Assembly (NCBI RefSeq): GCF_020886775.1
Contig: NZ_AP024525.1
Span: 496,001 to 560,000, forward strand
Origin: Sinomonas cyclohexanicum
GTDB taxonomy: Bacteria; Actinomycetota; Actinomycetes; Actinomycetales; Micrococcaceae
Direction of reading: 5' to 3'
Length of the DNA: 64,000 nucleotides
This document shows, one piece after another, positions 53,379 to 62,206 of the stretch (position 1 is its first letter; each line of letters begins with the position of its first letter). The translations under genes were made by a program, and so were the position numbers. Under the pieces are notes generated by a model. The model was not told the origin of the DNA. It searched no databases and saw nothing but the letters and a program-made list of their open reading frames with translations.

Positions 53379-55046
53379 ATGGACATCACCAACAGCACGC
53401 ACGCACGACGCCGGGCGCGCGCTCCGCTTGCCGGACTAGGCGCCGTCGTGCTCGCCGCGGGGACGCTCGCGGCCGGTGCGCTGCCGGCACAGGCCGTACC
53501 CGGCACAGGCAACAACGATGCGCCCGGGCACTTCAGCAGCCAGGTCCTCGCGTCCAACGGGGACAATGCGATCGATCCGGTGCTCGGCAAGTACTACCGG
53601 ATCGTGGGCCTCGCGAGCCTCGGCAACGGCGTCGTGCTCGCCTCGTACGACGGCCGTCCGACCGGCGGCGATTCGCCGGCGCCGAACTCGATCGTCCAGC
53701 GCCGCAGCACTGACGGCGGCAAGACGTGGGGCGCGCCGACGTTCATCGCCCGCGGGCAGGTGTCGGCCCCCGGCGTGCAGCGCTACGGCTTCAGCGACCC
53801 GAGCTACGTCGTGGACCGCGAGACCGGCACGATCTTCAACTTCCACGTCTATTCGAAGGACGCGGGCTTCGCATCCAGTCGGCTCGGCAACGACGACGCC
53901 GACCGCATGGTCATCAGCTCCGAGGTCTCCGTCTCGACCGACGGCGGTCAGACCTGGTCCACCGACCCCGCGAACCAGCCCACGCTGCCGACCCCTACGT
54001 CCTACCCGGCCGGGTCGGAGTACGCGGGCTTCGCGGGCCCGCTCATCACGAACGTCGTCAAGCCGGTGGGCACTACGGTGAACGGCGTGGCCAACGTGGG
54101 CGGCGTCGTGGGCCAATTCGCGTCCTCCGGCGAGGGAATCCAGCTCCAGTACGGTGCGCACAAGGGACGGCTCATCCAGCAGTTCGCCGGCACGATCGTC
54201 CAGGCGGACGGGTCGAAGCAGATCCAGGCCTACAGCGTCTACTCCGACGACCACGGCAAGAGCTGGACCATGGGCAAGCCCGTGGGGACCTCGATGGATG
54301 AGAACAAGGTCGTGGAGCTCTCCAACGGCGACGTCATGCTCAACTCGCGGGACAGCGCGGGAGGCGGCGGCCGCCGCATCGCGATCTCGCATGACGGCGG
54401 CGAGACCTACGGCCCCGTCACGTACGACCACGCGCTGACGGACCCGCGCAACAACGCGGGCATCACCCGCATGTTCCCGGACGCGCCCGAGGGGTCCGCG
54501 GACGCGAAGAAGCTCCTCTTCTCGAACGCGGACAACCCGCCGTTCTCCCGCATCAATGGCACCATCCGCTACTCGTGCGACGATGGCGCCACCTGGAGCA
54601 CGTCCCGCGCCTTCGCGCCGGGGCTTCCGACGAGCTACTCGACCGTGACCCCGCTCGGGAACGGCCAGTACGGCGTCCTCTACGAGGGCGCCAACAACAC
54701 GATCACGTTCGACACATTCGACGCCCAGTGGCTCGGCCCGCTGTGCGGCTCGCTGAGGTCTGACGGCGCACAGGTCGCCCCCGGTGCCTCTGCGGACGTC
54801 ACGTTCACGGTCACCAACAGCGACGACCACGCGTTCTCGCGCGGCACGGTCTCCCTGTCGCTCCCGGCCGGCTGGACCGCGGCCAACGCGGACGTCCCCG
54901 CGCTCCCTGCTGGCTCGAGTGCGACCGTGGCTGTGCGCGTGACCGCCCCGGCCGACGCCAAGGCCGGCACCGTGACGGGCCGCGCTGAGTTCACAGCCGC
55001 GCAGGGTCACCTCGACGTCAAGGTCCCGGTGACGGTAACCCCGTAG
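53379..55046 (+). CDS. Secreted exo-alpha-sialidase (BNR repeats, NEW3-like tail)
   Basis: This 555-residue secreted enzyme has a signal peptide (VVLAAGTLAAGALPAQA) and a six-bladed sialidase propeller with Asp boxes RSTDGGKTWG, VSTDGGQTWS, YSDDHGKSWT, ISHDGGETYG and SCDDGATWS. YDGRPTGGDSPAP and FSDPSYVVDRETG fit GH33 active-site loops. The last 100 residues form an immunoglobulin-like NEW3 domain (LPAGWTAANADVPALPAGSSATVAVRV). It should release sialic acid from glycoconjugates. The ATG at 53379 has GGAGAGAC upstream. A later fragment at 56013 may be a lost extra tail module. Confidence 0.9.
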   Translation: MDITNSTHARRRARAPLAGLGAVVLAAGTLAAGALPAQAVPGTGNNDAPGHFSSQVLASNGDNAIDPVLGKYYRIVGLASLGNGVVLASYDGRPTGGDSPAPNSIVQRRSTDGGKTWGAPTFIARGQVSAPGVQRYGFSDPSYVVDRETGTIFNFHVYSKDAGFASSRLGNDDADRMVISSEVSVSTDGGQTWSTDPANQPTLPTPTSYPAGSEYAGFAGPLITNVVKPVGTTVNGVANVGGVVGQFASSGEGIQLQYGAHKGRLIQQFAGTIVQADGSKQIQAYSVYSDDHGKSWTMGKPVGTSMDENKVVELSNGDVMLNSRDSAGGGGRRIAISHDGGETYGPVTYDHALTDPRNNAGITRMFPDAPEGSADAKKLLFSNADNPPFSRINGTIRYSCDDGATWSTSRAFAPGLPTSYSTVTPLGNGQYGVLYEGANNTITFDTFDAQWLGPLCGSLRSDGAQVAPGASADVTFTVTNSDDHAFSRGTVSLSLPAGWTAANADVPALPAGSSATVAVRVTAPADAKAGTVTGRAEFTAAQGHLDVKVPVTVTP

Positions 55047-55060
55047 CCCCCCCACCCCAC

Positions 55061-55160
55061 GTTGAGGGGTCACTTCCCCGGTGAGGGGTCACTTCCCGCG
55101 TGAGGGGTCACATCGGCCCGTGGGATCTGACCCCTCACCGGGGATGTGACCCTTCAGCGG
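55061..55160. repeat. GGGGTC iteron array D (exact 20-bp period)
   Basis: Five contiguous 20-base units run from 55061. Three are forward (GTTGAGGGGTCACTTCCC, GGTGAGGGGTCACTTCCC, GTGAGGGGTCACATCGG) and two reverse (GATCTGACCCCTCACC, GGGGATGTGACCCTTC). The array ends six bases before the -10 of the next gene. Confidence 0.9.
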
Positions 55161-55177
55161 GTGGCTAGGCTGGCCGC

Positions 55178-55600
55178 GTGACCCTCGACCCTGAATCGCG
55201 CTGCCCATGCGGCACCGGCGACACCTACGCGGCCTGCTGCGGCCGGTACCACGCCGGCCTCGCCACGGGGACCGGCGCCCCGACGGCGGAGGCCCTCATG
55301 CGCTCGCGCTACAGCGCGTTCGCCGCCGGCGACGCGGCTGCCGCCGACTACCTCCTCGCCACCTGGCACCCGTCCACCCGCCCGGCCACGCTCGAACTCG
55401 ACGATTCGATGCAGTGGCGACGACTCGACGTCGTGCGCACGACGGCGGGCGGCCCCTTCGACGCGGACGGCACCGTGGACTTCGCGGCCCACTACACGGA
55501 CCGTGCGCAGCACAAGGGACAACGCGGGGTGCTGCGCGAGCACTCGCGGTTCGTCCGCGAGGACGGCCGGTGGTTCTACGTGGACGGGGACGTCGCCTAG
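55178..55600 (+). CDS. YchJ-like SEC-C domain protein (UPF0225)
   Basis: This 140-residue protein has a SEC-C zinc motif at the start (CPCGTGDTYAACC), followed by the YchJ domain ALMRSRYSAFAAGDAAAADYLLATWHPSTRP, VDFAAHYTD and LREHSRFVREDGRWFYVDG. The fold is NTF2-like. Function is unknown. The GTG start has TAGGCT six bases upstream, so it is another leaderless candidate. Confidence 0.88.
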   Translation: MTLDPESRCPCGTGDTYAACCGRYHAGLATGTGAPTAEALMRSRYSAFAAGDAAAADYLLATWHPSTRPATLELDDSMQWRRLDVVRTTAGGPFDADGTVDFAAHYTDRAQHKGQRGVLREHSRFVREDGRWFYVDGDVA

Positions 55601-55633
55601 AGCGGGGCCGAAGGCAGCGTGAACAGCGGAAAA

Positions 55634-55659
55634 GGGGCGCGCCGCGTGCGGCACGCCCC
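55634..55659. terminator. Hairpin after the YchJ-like gene
   Basis: GGGGCGCGCCGC pairs with GCGGCACGCCCC with one mismatch, 33 bases after the stop. There is no T-run. The 80 bases to the next gene show nothing else. Confidence 0.65.
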
Positions 55660-55740
55660 TCGTTGGCATCTGGCTTTCTGTTGAGTTCTTGACGGATTCG
55701 GGCCCCTGGTGTGTCCGGACCGCGTTGAGGGCTCGAGGCC

Positions 55741-55890
55741 TCAACCCTCCTGCGGTTTCCCGGCGTCCTTGTCCTGCGCTTTCTGTGCCTCCCTGTCGTC
55801 CTTGACTTTCTGGAGAACCATGCGCGTGAGACCGGTGGCGACAGCAAGGGCCATGACTACGGGCAAAGCGCTTCTGGGCTTCGCGGCCAT
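55741..55890 (-). CDS. Small membrane protein, 49 residues
   Basis: A short frame with good coding character: one membrane helix (SALPVVMALAVATGLTRMVL, residues about 7-26) and then a charged tail rich in Lys, Asp and Gln (QKVKDDREAQKAQDKD). AAGGAG and GGGGAG both lie just before the ATG. Family unknown. It may be a small cell-envelope protein. It is convergent with the YchJ-like gene. Confidence 0.6.
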   Translation of the reverse strand: MAAKPRSALPVVMALAVATGLTRMVLQKVKDDREAQKAQDKDAGKPQEG

Positions 55891-55958
55891 CTCCCCAGCT
55901 CTCCTTGCGGTGCTCGATCGCGTACCCGGGAATTTACTCTCCGCTAGGGCCGAAAGAA

Positions 55959-55981
55959 CCCTATGAATAGGGCATTTTTTT
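55959..55981 (+). terminator. Short hairpin with seven T residues
   Basis: CCCTA-TGAA-TAGGG followed by CATTTTTTT is a textbook intrinsic terminator on the plus strand, but no plus-strand gene precedes it closely. The surrounding 100 bases are far more AT-rich than the window, suggesting a remnant or junction. Confidence 0.6.
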
Positions 55982-56012
55982 GTGAGCTATTCATGAGACA
56001 TGCTATGTCGAC

Positions 56013-56510
56013 TTGTGTAGTCAGGGAGTAGACGCCGATCCTGACGTCCGCGATGCGGGTCGCGGCCGCGTAGCCGTTCACCGAGGCCGTGGCCCGACCG
56101 CGGGCAACTTCGCCCCGCTCGTGCCCTCGGGCGCTGGCAACTGCCGCTGGACGGACCTCGCGCCGGCGACCAGATTGTCGTCCTCCACCGTGGGCAACGC
56201 GGGCAACGTCTCGCTCACTTCCGTGGCGGCCGACGGCGCGCCCTTCCCCGCGGGTGACCTCGCCTTGGGCGCCTCGAGCGTCGCGCAGGCGACGCTCAGG
56301 CTGACCCGGACGGTCGTTGATGCAGGCGCGGCCTCGCCGATCGAGCTCGGCCTCGCCTTCAAGTACGTCGCCGCCACGCTCGGCAACGAGGTGAGCCTCA
56401 TCCTGCCGGAGGGCACGAAGAACGGCGCCGACACCCTCGTGGTGCTCGATTCCGAGGGCCGCCAGGTGGGCTTCGGCACGCTCCACGTGACGCCGATGGG
56501 CATGCTCTGA
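56013..56510 (+). pseudogene. Fragment of a secreted protein, sialidase-tail-like
   Basis: From 56100 the frame reads AGNFAPLVPSGAGNCRWTDL and continues with beta-rich sequence (GNAGNVSLTSVAADGAPF, NGADTLVVLDSEGRQVGF) to a stop at 56510. This looks like a C-terminal module of actinobacterial sialidases or related secreted enzymes. The segment before 56100 does not look like a signal peptide or domain, and the only start is a TTG without a ribosome binding site. I read it as the leftover 3' end of a longer gene, with a good terminator directly after it. A short expressed protein cannot be excluded. Confidence 0.45.
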
Positions 56511-56526
56511 CACTGCGGGAGCAGAG

Positions 56527-56566
56527 AATGGAGGCGTCCCAGTCACCGGACGCCTCCATTTTCGTC
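56527..56566 (+). terminator. Strong intrinsic terminator
   Basis: AATGGAGGCGTCC pairs perfectly with GGACGCCTCCATT (13 bp, eight-base loop) and is followed by TTCGT, 16 bases after the fragment's stop. The next 140 bases up to the subtilase hold no gene. Confidence 0.85.
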
Positions 56567-56704
56567 ATATGCCTGTGTCATTCCTGTGCAGAAACTTGGA
56601 TTTAGCACCCAATTGACTGGTATGAAGCAGACGTTTCGGGTAGCTTAGGGGCCATTCCGCCCGTGGCGGAAGTCACATCCTCGCCCCCATGAAAGGTCCC
56701 CCGC

Positions 56705-59700
56705 GTGAAGAGAGAACCCCTTCCCGGCGCAAGGCCGCGGCGAGCGCGTCTGGCAGCGCTCGCCGTCGGCCTTCCGCTCGCCCTCAGCGGCCTCGCGCTT
56801 CCCGCGAACGCCGCGCCCGACATCACCCCGAGCGCACCCTCGGCCTCTCCGGCGTCCGTGGATTCCGGCAAGGTCTACCAGGACGGCCGGTACATCGTGG
56901 TCCTCGCGGAAGAGGCCGTGGCAGCCTACGACGGGGGCACCCCCGGCTACGCCGCCACCAAGCCGGACAAGGGCCGCAAGGTCGATGCCGCTGCCCCGAA
57001 CGTCAAGGCCTACGACGCGCACCTGCGGAAGGCCCAGCGCGACCTCGCCGGCAAGCACGGGCTCGGCGTCGGCCAGCAGTTCACGACGGCGCTCAACGGC
57101 TTCACCGCCGAGCTCACCGGCGAGCAGGCCGCCCAGCTCGCGAAGGACACCGCCGTCCTCACGGTGGCCCTGGACGAGCAGCACGCCCCCGACTACACCA
57201 GCAACGACTTCATGAAGCTCACCGGGGCCCAGGGCTCGTGGGCCACCCAGTTCGGCGGCAAGGAGGGCGCCGGCAAGGGGACCGTGGTCGGCGTCATCGA
57301 CACCGGCTACACGCCGTCCAACCCGTTCCTCACCGGGGACCCGGTCAGGCCCCTCGCCCAGGGCGCCACGCCCCAGGTCGGCGTGCCGTACCTCGACTCC
57401 GACGGCGCGATTGCCATGCTCAAGGGCGACGGCCAGACGTTCAAGGGCGAGTGCCAGAAGGGCGCCGACACCGGCGCGGCGTTCGACGGCAGCGCGTGCA
57501 ACTCCAAGGTCCTCTCCGCGCGCTACTTCGCCGACGCCTTCCTCAAGAGCGTCCCGCCGGAGAAGCGTGCGCCCGAGGAACTGATCTCCCCGGTGGACGT
57601 GGGCTCCCACGGAACCCACACGGCGTCGACCGCCGCGGGCAACGCGGACGTGAAGATGAGCATCGCCGGCACCGACTTCGGCGTGAGCTCGGGCGTCGCG
57701 CCGGCCGCGAAGGTGGCCGTGTACAAGGTGTGCTGGGAGGACACGGATCCGAACACCGGCGGCTGCTACACGTCCGCGTCCGTCCAGGCCATCGAGGCGG
57801 CCATCAAGGACGGCGTCGACGTCCTGAACTACTCGATCTCCGGCAACACGGATTCCACCACCGACCCGGTGGCCCTCGCGTTCCTCAACGCGGCCTCTGC
57901 GGGCATTTTCGTGGCGAACTCGGCCGGCAACTCCGGCCCGACCGCCTCGACCGTCAACCACGCCGCGCCCTGGGTCACCTCGGTCGCCGCGAGTACGTTC
58001 CCGGGCGACCTCGTGGGCACCGTGGTCCTCTCGGACGGCTCGAAGTACCGCGGCGCCACCGTGATGAACGGCGGCGTCGAGGACAAACAGCCCATCATTG
58101 CGGCCGACGCCGCCCTGCCGGGTGCCGCCGACGCGAACCTCTGCATGGCCAACAGCCTCGACCCCGCCAAGGTCCAGGGGAAGGTCGTCATCTGCGACCG
58201 CGGCGTCAACGCCCGCGTGGACAAGTCCGCCGAGGTCAAGCACGCGGGCGGCGTGGGCATGATCCTCATCAATCTCACCCCGAGCTCCGAGGACTCGGAC
58301 CTCCATTCCGTCCCGACCATCCACGTCAACGCCCCCGAGGGCCCGGAGCTCAAGGCCAAGGTCGCCAAGGATCCGAGCATCAAGGTGAGCCTCGTCAAGG
58401 GAGACCTCACGGGCAAGCCCGCGAACCCTACACCGCAGATCGCCGGGTTCTCCTCGCGCGGCCCGTCGCTGGCCTCCGGCGGCGACCTGCTCAAGCCGGA
58501 CATCTCCGCGCCGGGCGTCAACGTCCTCGCGGGCGTCTCGCCGATCGCCAACGCGGGCGAGCAGTTCGGCTTCATGTCTGGCACGTCGATGGCCTCCCCG
58601 CACATCGCCGGTGTGGGCGCGCTCGTGCTCGGCAAGAACCCGACGTGGTCCCCGGCCATGGTCAAGTCCGCGATGATGACGACGGCGTACCCGCTCGTCA
58701 ACGCCGATGGCACCCCGAACACGAACCCGTTCGACGGCGGCGCCGGCCACGTGGATACCACCAAGGTCACCGACCCGGGCCTGGTGTACAACGCGGGACC
58801 GAAGGACTGGAACGCGTTCGTCAGCGGCACGGTCGCGGCCAAGGACGTCAACCTGCCCTCGATCGCCCTCGGATCGCTCGTCGGCGAGGTCCAGATCAAG
58901 CGCCAGGTCACCGCGCTGGTTCCGGGCCTGTACCGGCCTCAGGTCAGCCTCCCGGGCATCGACTTCCACGTCGAGCCGCAGGCGTTGAACTTTGCCAAGG
59001 CCGGCCAGACGCGCGAGGTCACGATCACGATCAAGAACGTCTCTGCTGCGGACGGGAAGTTCACCACGGGCTCGCTCTCGTGGGTCGGCCCGCGCACCGT
59101 GACCTCGCCGATCGCGATCCGCCCGGTCGAGGCCAAGGTCGACCCGAGCTACAGCTTCTCCTCGGCCACGGGCACTGGCTCCGGCACGTTCACGCTGACC
59201 TCGGGCTCCAACAGCCCGATCACCGTGGGCCTCGAAGGCCTCGCGCCGGTCTCGCAGAAGGCGATCACCAAGAAGCCCGGCCCTGTCGCGGCGGCGAACG
59301 ACGCCTCCAACGGCCTCGTCGCGGTCAGCGTCCCGGCGGGCCAGAAGACCGCGCGGTTCGTGGTCAAGGCCGCCGACGCCAGGACGGACTGGGACCTGTA
59401 TGTCCTGGCCCCGAACGGCTCCGGCGGGCTCAAGCAGCTCACCGCGGCCACGGGCGCGGCGACGGAGACCCTCGAGGTTCCGAACCCGATACCGGGCACG
59501 TACTACGTGATCGCCAACCTGTTCGCGACGCCGGACAACGGCTCCTCGGACGCGACGATCCAGGCGGCCTCCTGGGCCGGCGACGCCGGCAACGCGTCCG
59601 TGACGCCCAACCCGATCGTCGCGGCCAACGGCACCCAGACCACGGAGACCCTGTCCTGGAACGGGCTCGCGGCGGGCGCCTACATGGGCCGGTTCACGTT

Positions 59701-59815
59701 CGGCACGAGTGGCATCAAGAGCTGGATCGACCTCTCGGTCGGCTCGGCCGCGGGCGCCCCGACGCCGGTAGGCGCTCCGTCCATGGCGTCCGTGGACTCC
59801 GTCCCCGGGCAGTAG
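56705..59815 (+). CDS. Secreted S8 family serine peptidase (subtilase)
   Basis: This 1036-residue protease has a signal peptide ending near LALPANAAPD, an I9-type propeptide (YIVVLAEEAVAAY to ELTGEQAAQLAKD), then the catalytic domain with Asp in VGVIDTGYTPSN, His in VGSHGTHTAST and Ser in GTSMASPHIAGVGAL. A PA domain is inserted around residues 440-560 (VICDRGVNARVDKSAEVKHAGGVGMILI). Beta-sandwich domains follow, including a fibronectin-like region and a prepeptidase-like tail (DWDLYVLAPNGSGG). The start is GTG 56705 with GAAAGG upstream. It is probably a general extracellular endopeptidase. Confidence 0.93.
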   Translation: MKREPLPGARPRRARLAALAVGLPLALSGLALPANAAPDITPSAPSASPASVDSGKVYQDGRYIVVLAEEAVAAYDGGTPGYAATKPDKGRKVDAAAPNVKAYDAHLRKAQRDLAGKHGLGVGQQFTTALNGFTAELTGEQAAQLAKDTAVLTVALDEQHAPDYTSNDFMKLTGAQGSWATQFGGKEGAGKGTVVGVIDTGYTPSNPFLTGDPVRPLAQGATPQVGVPYLDSDGAIAMLKGDGQTFKGECQKGADTGAAFDGSACNSKVLSARYFADAFLKSVPPEKRAPEELISPVDVGSHGTHTASTAAGNADVKMSIAGTDFGVSSGVAPAAKVAVYKVCWEDTDPNTGGCYTSASVQAIEAAIKDGVDVLNYSISGNTDSTTDPVALAFLNAASAGIFVANSAGNSGPTASTVNHAAPWVTSVAASTFPGDLVGTVVLSDGSKYRGATVMNGGVEDKQPIIAADAALPGAADANLCMANSLDPAKVQGKVVICDRGVNARVDKSAEVKHAGGVGMILINLTPSSEDSDLHSVPTIHVNAPEGPELKAKVAKDPSIKVSLVKGDLTGKPANPTPQIAGFSSRGPSLASGGDLLKPDISAPGVNVLAGVSPIANAGEQFGFMSGTSMASPHIAGVGALVLGKNPTWSPAMVKSAMMTTAYPLVNADGTPNTNPFDGGAGHVDTTKVTDPGLVYNAGPKDWNAFVSGTVAAKDVNLPSIALGSLVGEVQIKRQVTALVPGLYRPQVSLPGIDFHVEPQALNFAKAGQTREVTITIKNVSAADGKFTTGSLSWVGPRTVTSPIAIRPVEAKVDPSYSFSSATGTGSGTFTLTSGSNSPITVGLEGLAPVSQKAITKKPGPVAAANDASNGLVAVSVPAGQKTARFVVKAADARTDWDLYVLAPNGSGGLKQLTAATGAATETLEVPNPIPGTYYVIANLFATPDNGSSDATIQAASWAGDAGNASVTPNPIVAANGTQTTETLSWNGLAAGAYMGRFTFGTSGIKSWIDLSVGSAAGAPTPVGAPSMASVDSVPGQ

Positions 59816-59853
59816 CCAGCCAGACCAGTCACCCGCACCCGGCACTCAGGCTG

Positions 59854-59892
59854 CCCCGCCGCCGTCGTCCTTCACGGACGCCGGAGGCGGGG
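59854..59892. terminator. Hairpin between convergent genes
   Basis: CCCCGCC pairs with GGCGGGG around an inner GTCGTCC/GGACGCC stem, 38 bases after the subtilase stop. There is no T-run. Confidence 0.6.
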
Positions 59893-59899
59893 CCGCCGC

Positions 59900-59960
59900 A
59901 TTGTAGGGTCCCGTCCGAAAGATTGCGGGTCCCGTCCGACGCGTTGTGGGTCAGTTCCCC
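59900..59960. repeat. GGGTC iteron array H
   Basis: ATTGTAGGGTCCCGTCC (59900), ATTGCGGGTCCCGTCC (59922) and TTGTGGGTCAGTTCCCC (59944) repeat at 22- and 21-base intervals. The last unit reaches into the end of the next gene on the minus strand. Confidence 0.7.
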
Positions 59961-60976
59961 GCGTCCGCGAGCGGCCACGGCTGCCAACCGCGCGGAAGCG
60001 CCGCGAGCCGGGAACGTGCGGCCTCGAGCCTCTCGCCGCCGTGGGCCGCCATCTGACTGCCACCGCTGCCCGACTCGGATCCGTCTGGGAAGGCCATCGC
60101 GTGGTCGTACCACCCGGGATCGGGGTCCGCCAGACGTTCGGCAAACCGGCCGCCCACGACAGCGAGCACCGTCTGCTCGAGTGCGTGGAGGTCTGAATCG
60201 TTACTGTTCCCACGCGGGAAGTCGCGCGCATAGAGGACACCGGCCTCCAGGGACACGCCCTCCCTGTGCGCTGTGAGGACGAGGGGAGCTGCGTCGGGGG
60301 AAGCGGGCTCGAGGTGGACCGTCCAGACGTCGTCGGCCCGTCGCGGTCGCCCCGCAGGAAGCGTGCCGGGGACCGCCGCGACGGCGTAGGTCCGCACGAG
60401 GTGCGCGGCGAGGGCCCGGGCCACGGTGTGGAGTGAATCGGGAACAGTAGAGCCTGCAACGTCAGGACTCCTATAGGCGTCCGCGGGCGCGGGCGGTGTA
60501 GGACGGGGGATCTCGAGCGGCGGCGGGTAGACCGCGGTCGACCAGACGTGGAGGAGATCGTCGAACAGCCGCAGTTGGCTATCGGTCGCCTCGCCGAGGC
60601 GTTCGAAGGCTGTCCGCGGCGGGATCGAGATCCTCGGTCCCCGCACCTCGTCGCCGTGCCACGCCGCGTCCGATCGCACCGCCACGAGCGCGTTCCCGAG
60701 GAAGACGGCCGCCGCCTGGACGAGCTCGGGCGCGGCGGCGATCTCGCGGTGATGGGCTCGCAGGTGGGCCATGAGGGCGGCCGGGTCACCCGCCGTCGTG
60801 CGCGGATCGATGCCTGCCGAGACCAGGAAGGCGGCGAAGGGGGCGTAGCCCGCGCGGTGGCGGACGGGCGCGGGCTCGGGGGCAGCGGTGAGCGGTGTAT
60901 AGGGCGCGCTCCTGCGCGGGACGGCCGGCTCCGCCGTCACGTCGAGGGCTGGCCCGGCGAAGAGGTCCTCGTCCAT
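59951..60976 (-). CDS. Hypothetical protein, 341 residues
   Basis: No family recognised. It is cytoplasmic and soluble, with a 40-residue Pro-rich N-terminus, a helical part (AAFLVSAGIDPRTTAGDPAALMAHLRAHHREIAAAPELVQAAAVFLGNALVAVRSDAAW) and a beta-rich C-terminal half containing VWTVHLEPASPDAAPLVLTAHREGVSLEAGVLYARDFPRGNSND. Third-position G/C bias is normal for the window. The ATG at 60976 is preceded by CTGGCTCC, so the ribosome binding site is weak. Its stop lies within iteron array H, and the upstream gene on the same strand is 28 bases away, so the two may be one unit. Confidence 0.75.
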   Translation of the reverse strand: MDEDLFAGPALDVTAEPAVPRRSAPYTPLTAAPEPAPVRHRAGYAPFAAFLVSAGIDPRTTAGDPAALMAHLRAHHREIAAAPELVQAAAVFLGNALVAVRSDAAWHGDEVRGPRISIPPRTAFERLGEATDSQLRLFDDLLHVWSTAVYPPPLEIPRPTPPAPADAYRSPDVAGSTVPDSLHTVARALAAHLVRTYAVAAVPGTLPAGRPRRADDVWTVHLEPASPDAAPLVLTAHREGVSLEAGVLYARDFPRGNSNDSDLHALEQTVLAVVGGRFAERLADPDPGWYDHAMAFPDGSESGSGGSQMAAHGGERLEAARSRLAALPRGWQPWPLADAGN

Positions 60977-61004
60977 GGAGCCAGTATGGCGGCGGGCGCG
61001 GGCC

Positions 61005-61955
61005 TCAGGGGAGGACGGCCTCCAACGGAACGAGTACCGCAGCGAGCCGCGCCCGCAGCGCCTCGGCCTCCGCGGCGAAGCCCCGCTGCGCCTCGACGTA
61101 GGCCGCCTTGCCCGCGGGCGTCTCGATGGGGATCGGCTCGAAGCCCCAGTCCGCGAGGTCGTAGGGCGAGGCCTGCATGTCCATGGTCCGCACTCGCCAT
61201 GCCAGCTCGAAGCAGTCCATGAGCAGCTCGCCCGGGACCGCCGGACCGAGCTTGTACGCCCACTTGTACAGGTCCATGTTCGCGTGCAGGCAGCCCGGCT
61301 GCTCTAGGTCGCGCTGCGTGGCCCGGGTGGGCTGGAGCTCGTTGAGCGGCGCGGCGTCGGGAGAGTAGAAGCGGAACGCGTCGAAGTGCGTGCAGCGGAT
61401 CCGATGCCTCTCGACTACCCGGTCCGTGCCGTCGGCGCCGAGCCGCAGCGGGAGGTACTCGTGCCGGATCCCGAACTTCTCGCTCCGGTACGCCATGGCC
61501 CACTCGTGCAGCCCGAAGCACCCGAAGTTCGCCGGCCGCGCGGCGGTCCCCCGCAGGATGATCCCGCAGAACCGGACGGTCTCCTCGCGCTCGGCGGCGT
61601 AGGCGGGCAGGTCGAGCACGACGCCGGTCGCCCCCTCCGCGAGCCCGACCGCCTCCCGCTCGGCATGGGTCAGTGCGCGGTAGTGCTTCCAGTCGATGCG
61701 CTCCCGTGCGGCGTCGCCGGTGAGCGCGACCCCCGCCCCCGGGTGCCAGCGGCCCAGCTGGCCGGGCTTGTGCGTGTAGTAGGTGAAGAGGAAGTCCTCG
61801 ATGGGGTGCTTCTTCCCGGCGTTGCGGCGGGCGACGAACGGCTCGGCGAACCGTGCCGCTCGCTCCGCGTGGGCACGCGCGCGGGGGAGCCACTCGTCCT
61901 CGGTGAGGACTCGGTGGACCGACGCGGCATGGCTCGGCTGGACGGGGGTGGGCAC
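61005..61955 (-). CDS. Conserved actinobacterial protein (often labelled 3-methyladenine DNA glycosylase)
   Basis: This 316-residue cytoplasmic protein has distinctive blocks HPIEDFLFTYYTHKPGQLGRWHPG, RFCGIILRGTAARPANFGCFGLHEWAMAY, RCTHFDAFRFYSPDAAPLNE and HANMDLYKWAYKLGPAVPGELLMDCFELAW. I know this family from actinobacteria, where it carries a glycosylase label that the sequence does not support: no helix-hairpin-helix or AlkA-type motif is seen. The GTG start has GATAAT exactly six bases upstream, indicating a leaderless message divergent from the gene remnant at 61994. Confidence 0.75.
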   Translation of the reverse strand: MPTPVQPSHAASVHRVLTEDEWLPRARAHAERAARFAEPFVARRNAGKKHPIEDFLFTYYTHKPGQLGRWHPGAGVALTGDAARERIDWKHYRALTHAEREAVGLAEGATGVVLDLPAYAAEREETVRFCGIILRGTAARPANFGCFGLHEWAMAYRSEKFGIRHEYLPLRLGADGTDRVVERHRIRCTHFDAFRFYSPDAAPLNELQPTRATQRDLEQPGCLHANMDLYKWAYKLGPAVPGELLMDCFELAWRVRTMDMQASPYDLADWGFEPIPIETPAGKAAYVEAQRGFAAEAEALRARLAAVLVPLEAVLP

Positions 61956-61993
61956 CTGTCGATTATCCCCGAGGACGCGCCTACCATGTCCGC

Positions 61994-62206
61994 ATGTCAC
62001 GGGCACTGGTCCTCGGCTCTGGCGGGCAGACGGGGCTCGCGTGCGGTTCTGCTCACACTCGCGGCCAAGGACGGCGTATGCGAGCGCGGAGGGCAGGTGG
62101 TGGCGCCCACCGTGAGCAGAATCGCGCACACCGCGGCGGGCGAACCGAATCAAGGCCATCGGCACGCGGGCGTGAGGGCGACCCGAGCACTGGCCCCTCA
62201 TCGTAG
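61994..62206 (+). pseudogene. N-terminal remnant of a patatin-like phospholipase gene
   Basis: The frame starts MSRALVLGSGGQTGLAC, which matches the opening of actinobacterial patatin-like proteins (usually 'ALVLGGGGVTGIAWE'), and has TACCAT six bases before the ATG as a working leaderless promoter would. After about 17 codons homology stops and the frame becomes Arg/Gly-rich nonsense, ending at 62206. No GxSxG serine or later patatin motif occurs downstream. Most of the gene appears deleted, with iteron array E at the breakpoint side. Confidence 0.5.

Noticed and set aside
57829-58911. 360-codon minus-strand frame inside the subtilase
   Set aside because: It is antisense to conserved catalytic sequence and shows no recognisable domain or start signal.
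56645-59845. 1066-codon minus-strand frame opposite the subtilase
   Set aside because: The composition is Arg/Gly/Val-biased without any domain, and the plus strand encodes a full subtilase triad.
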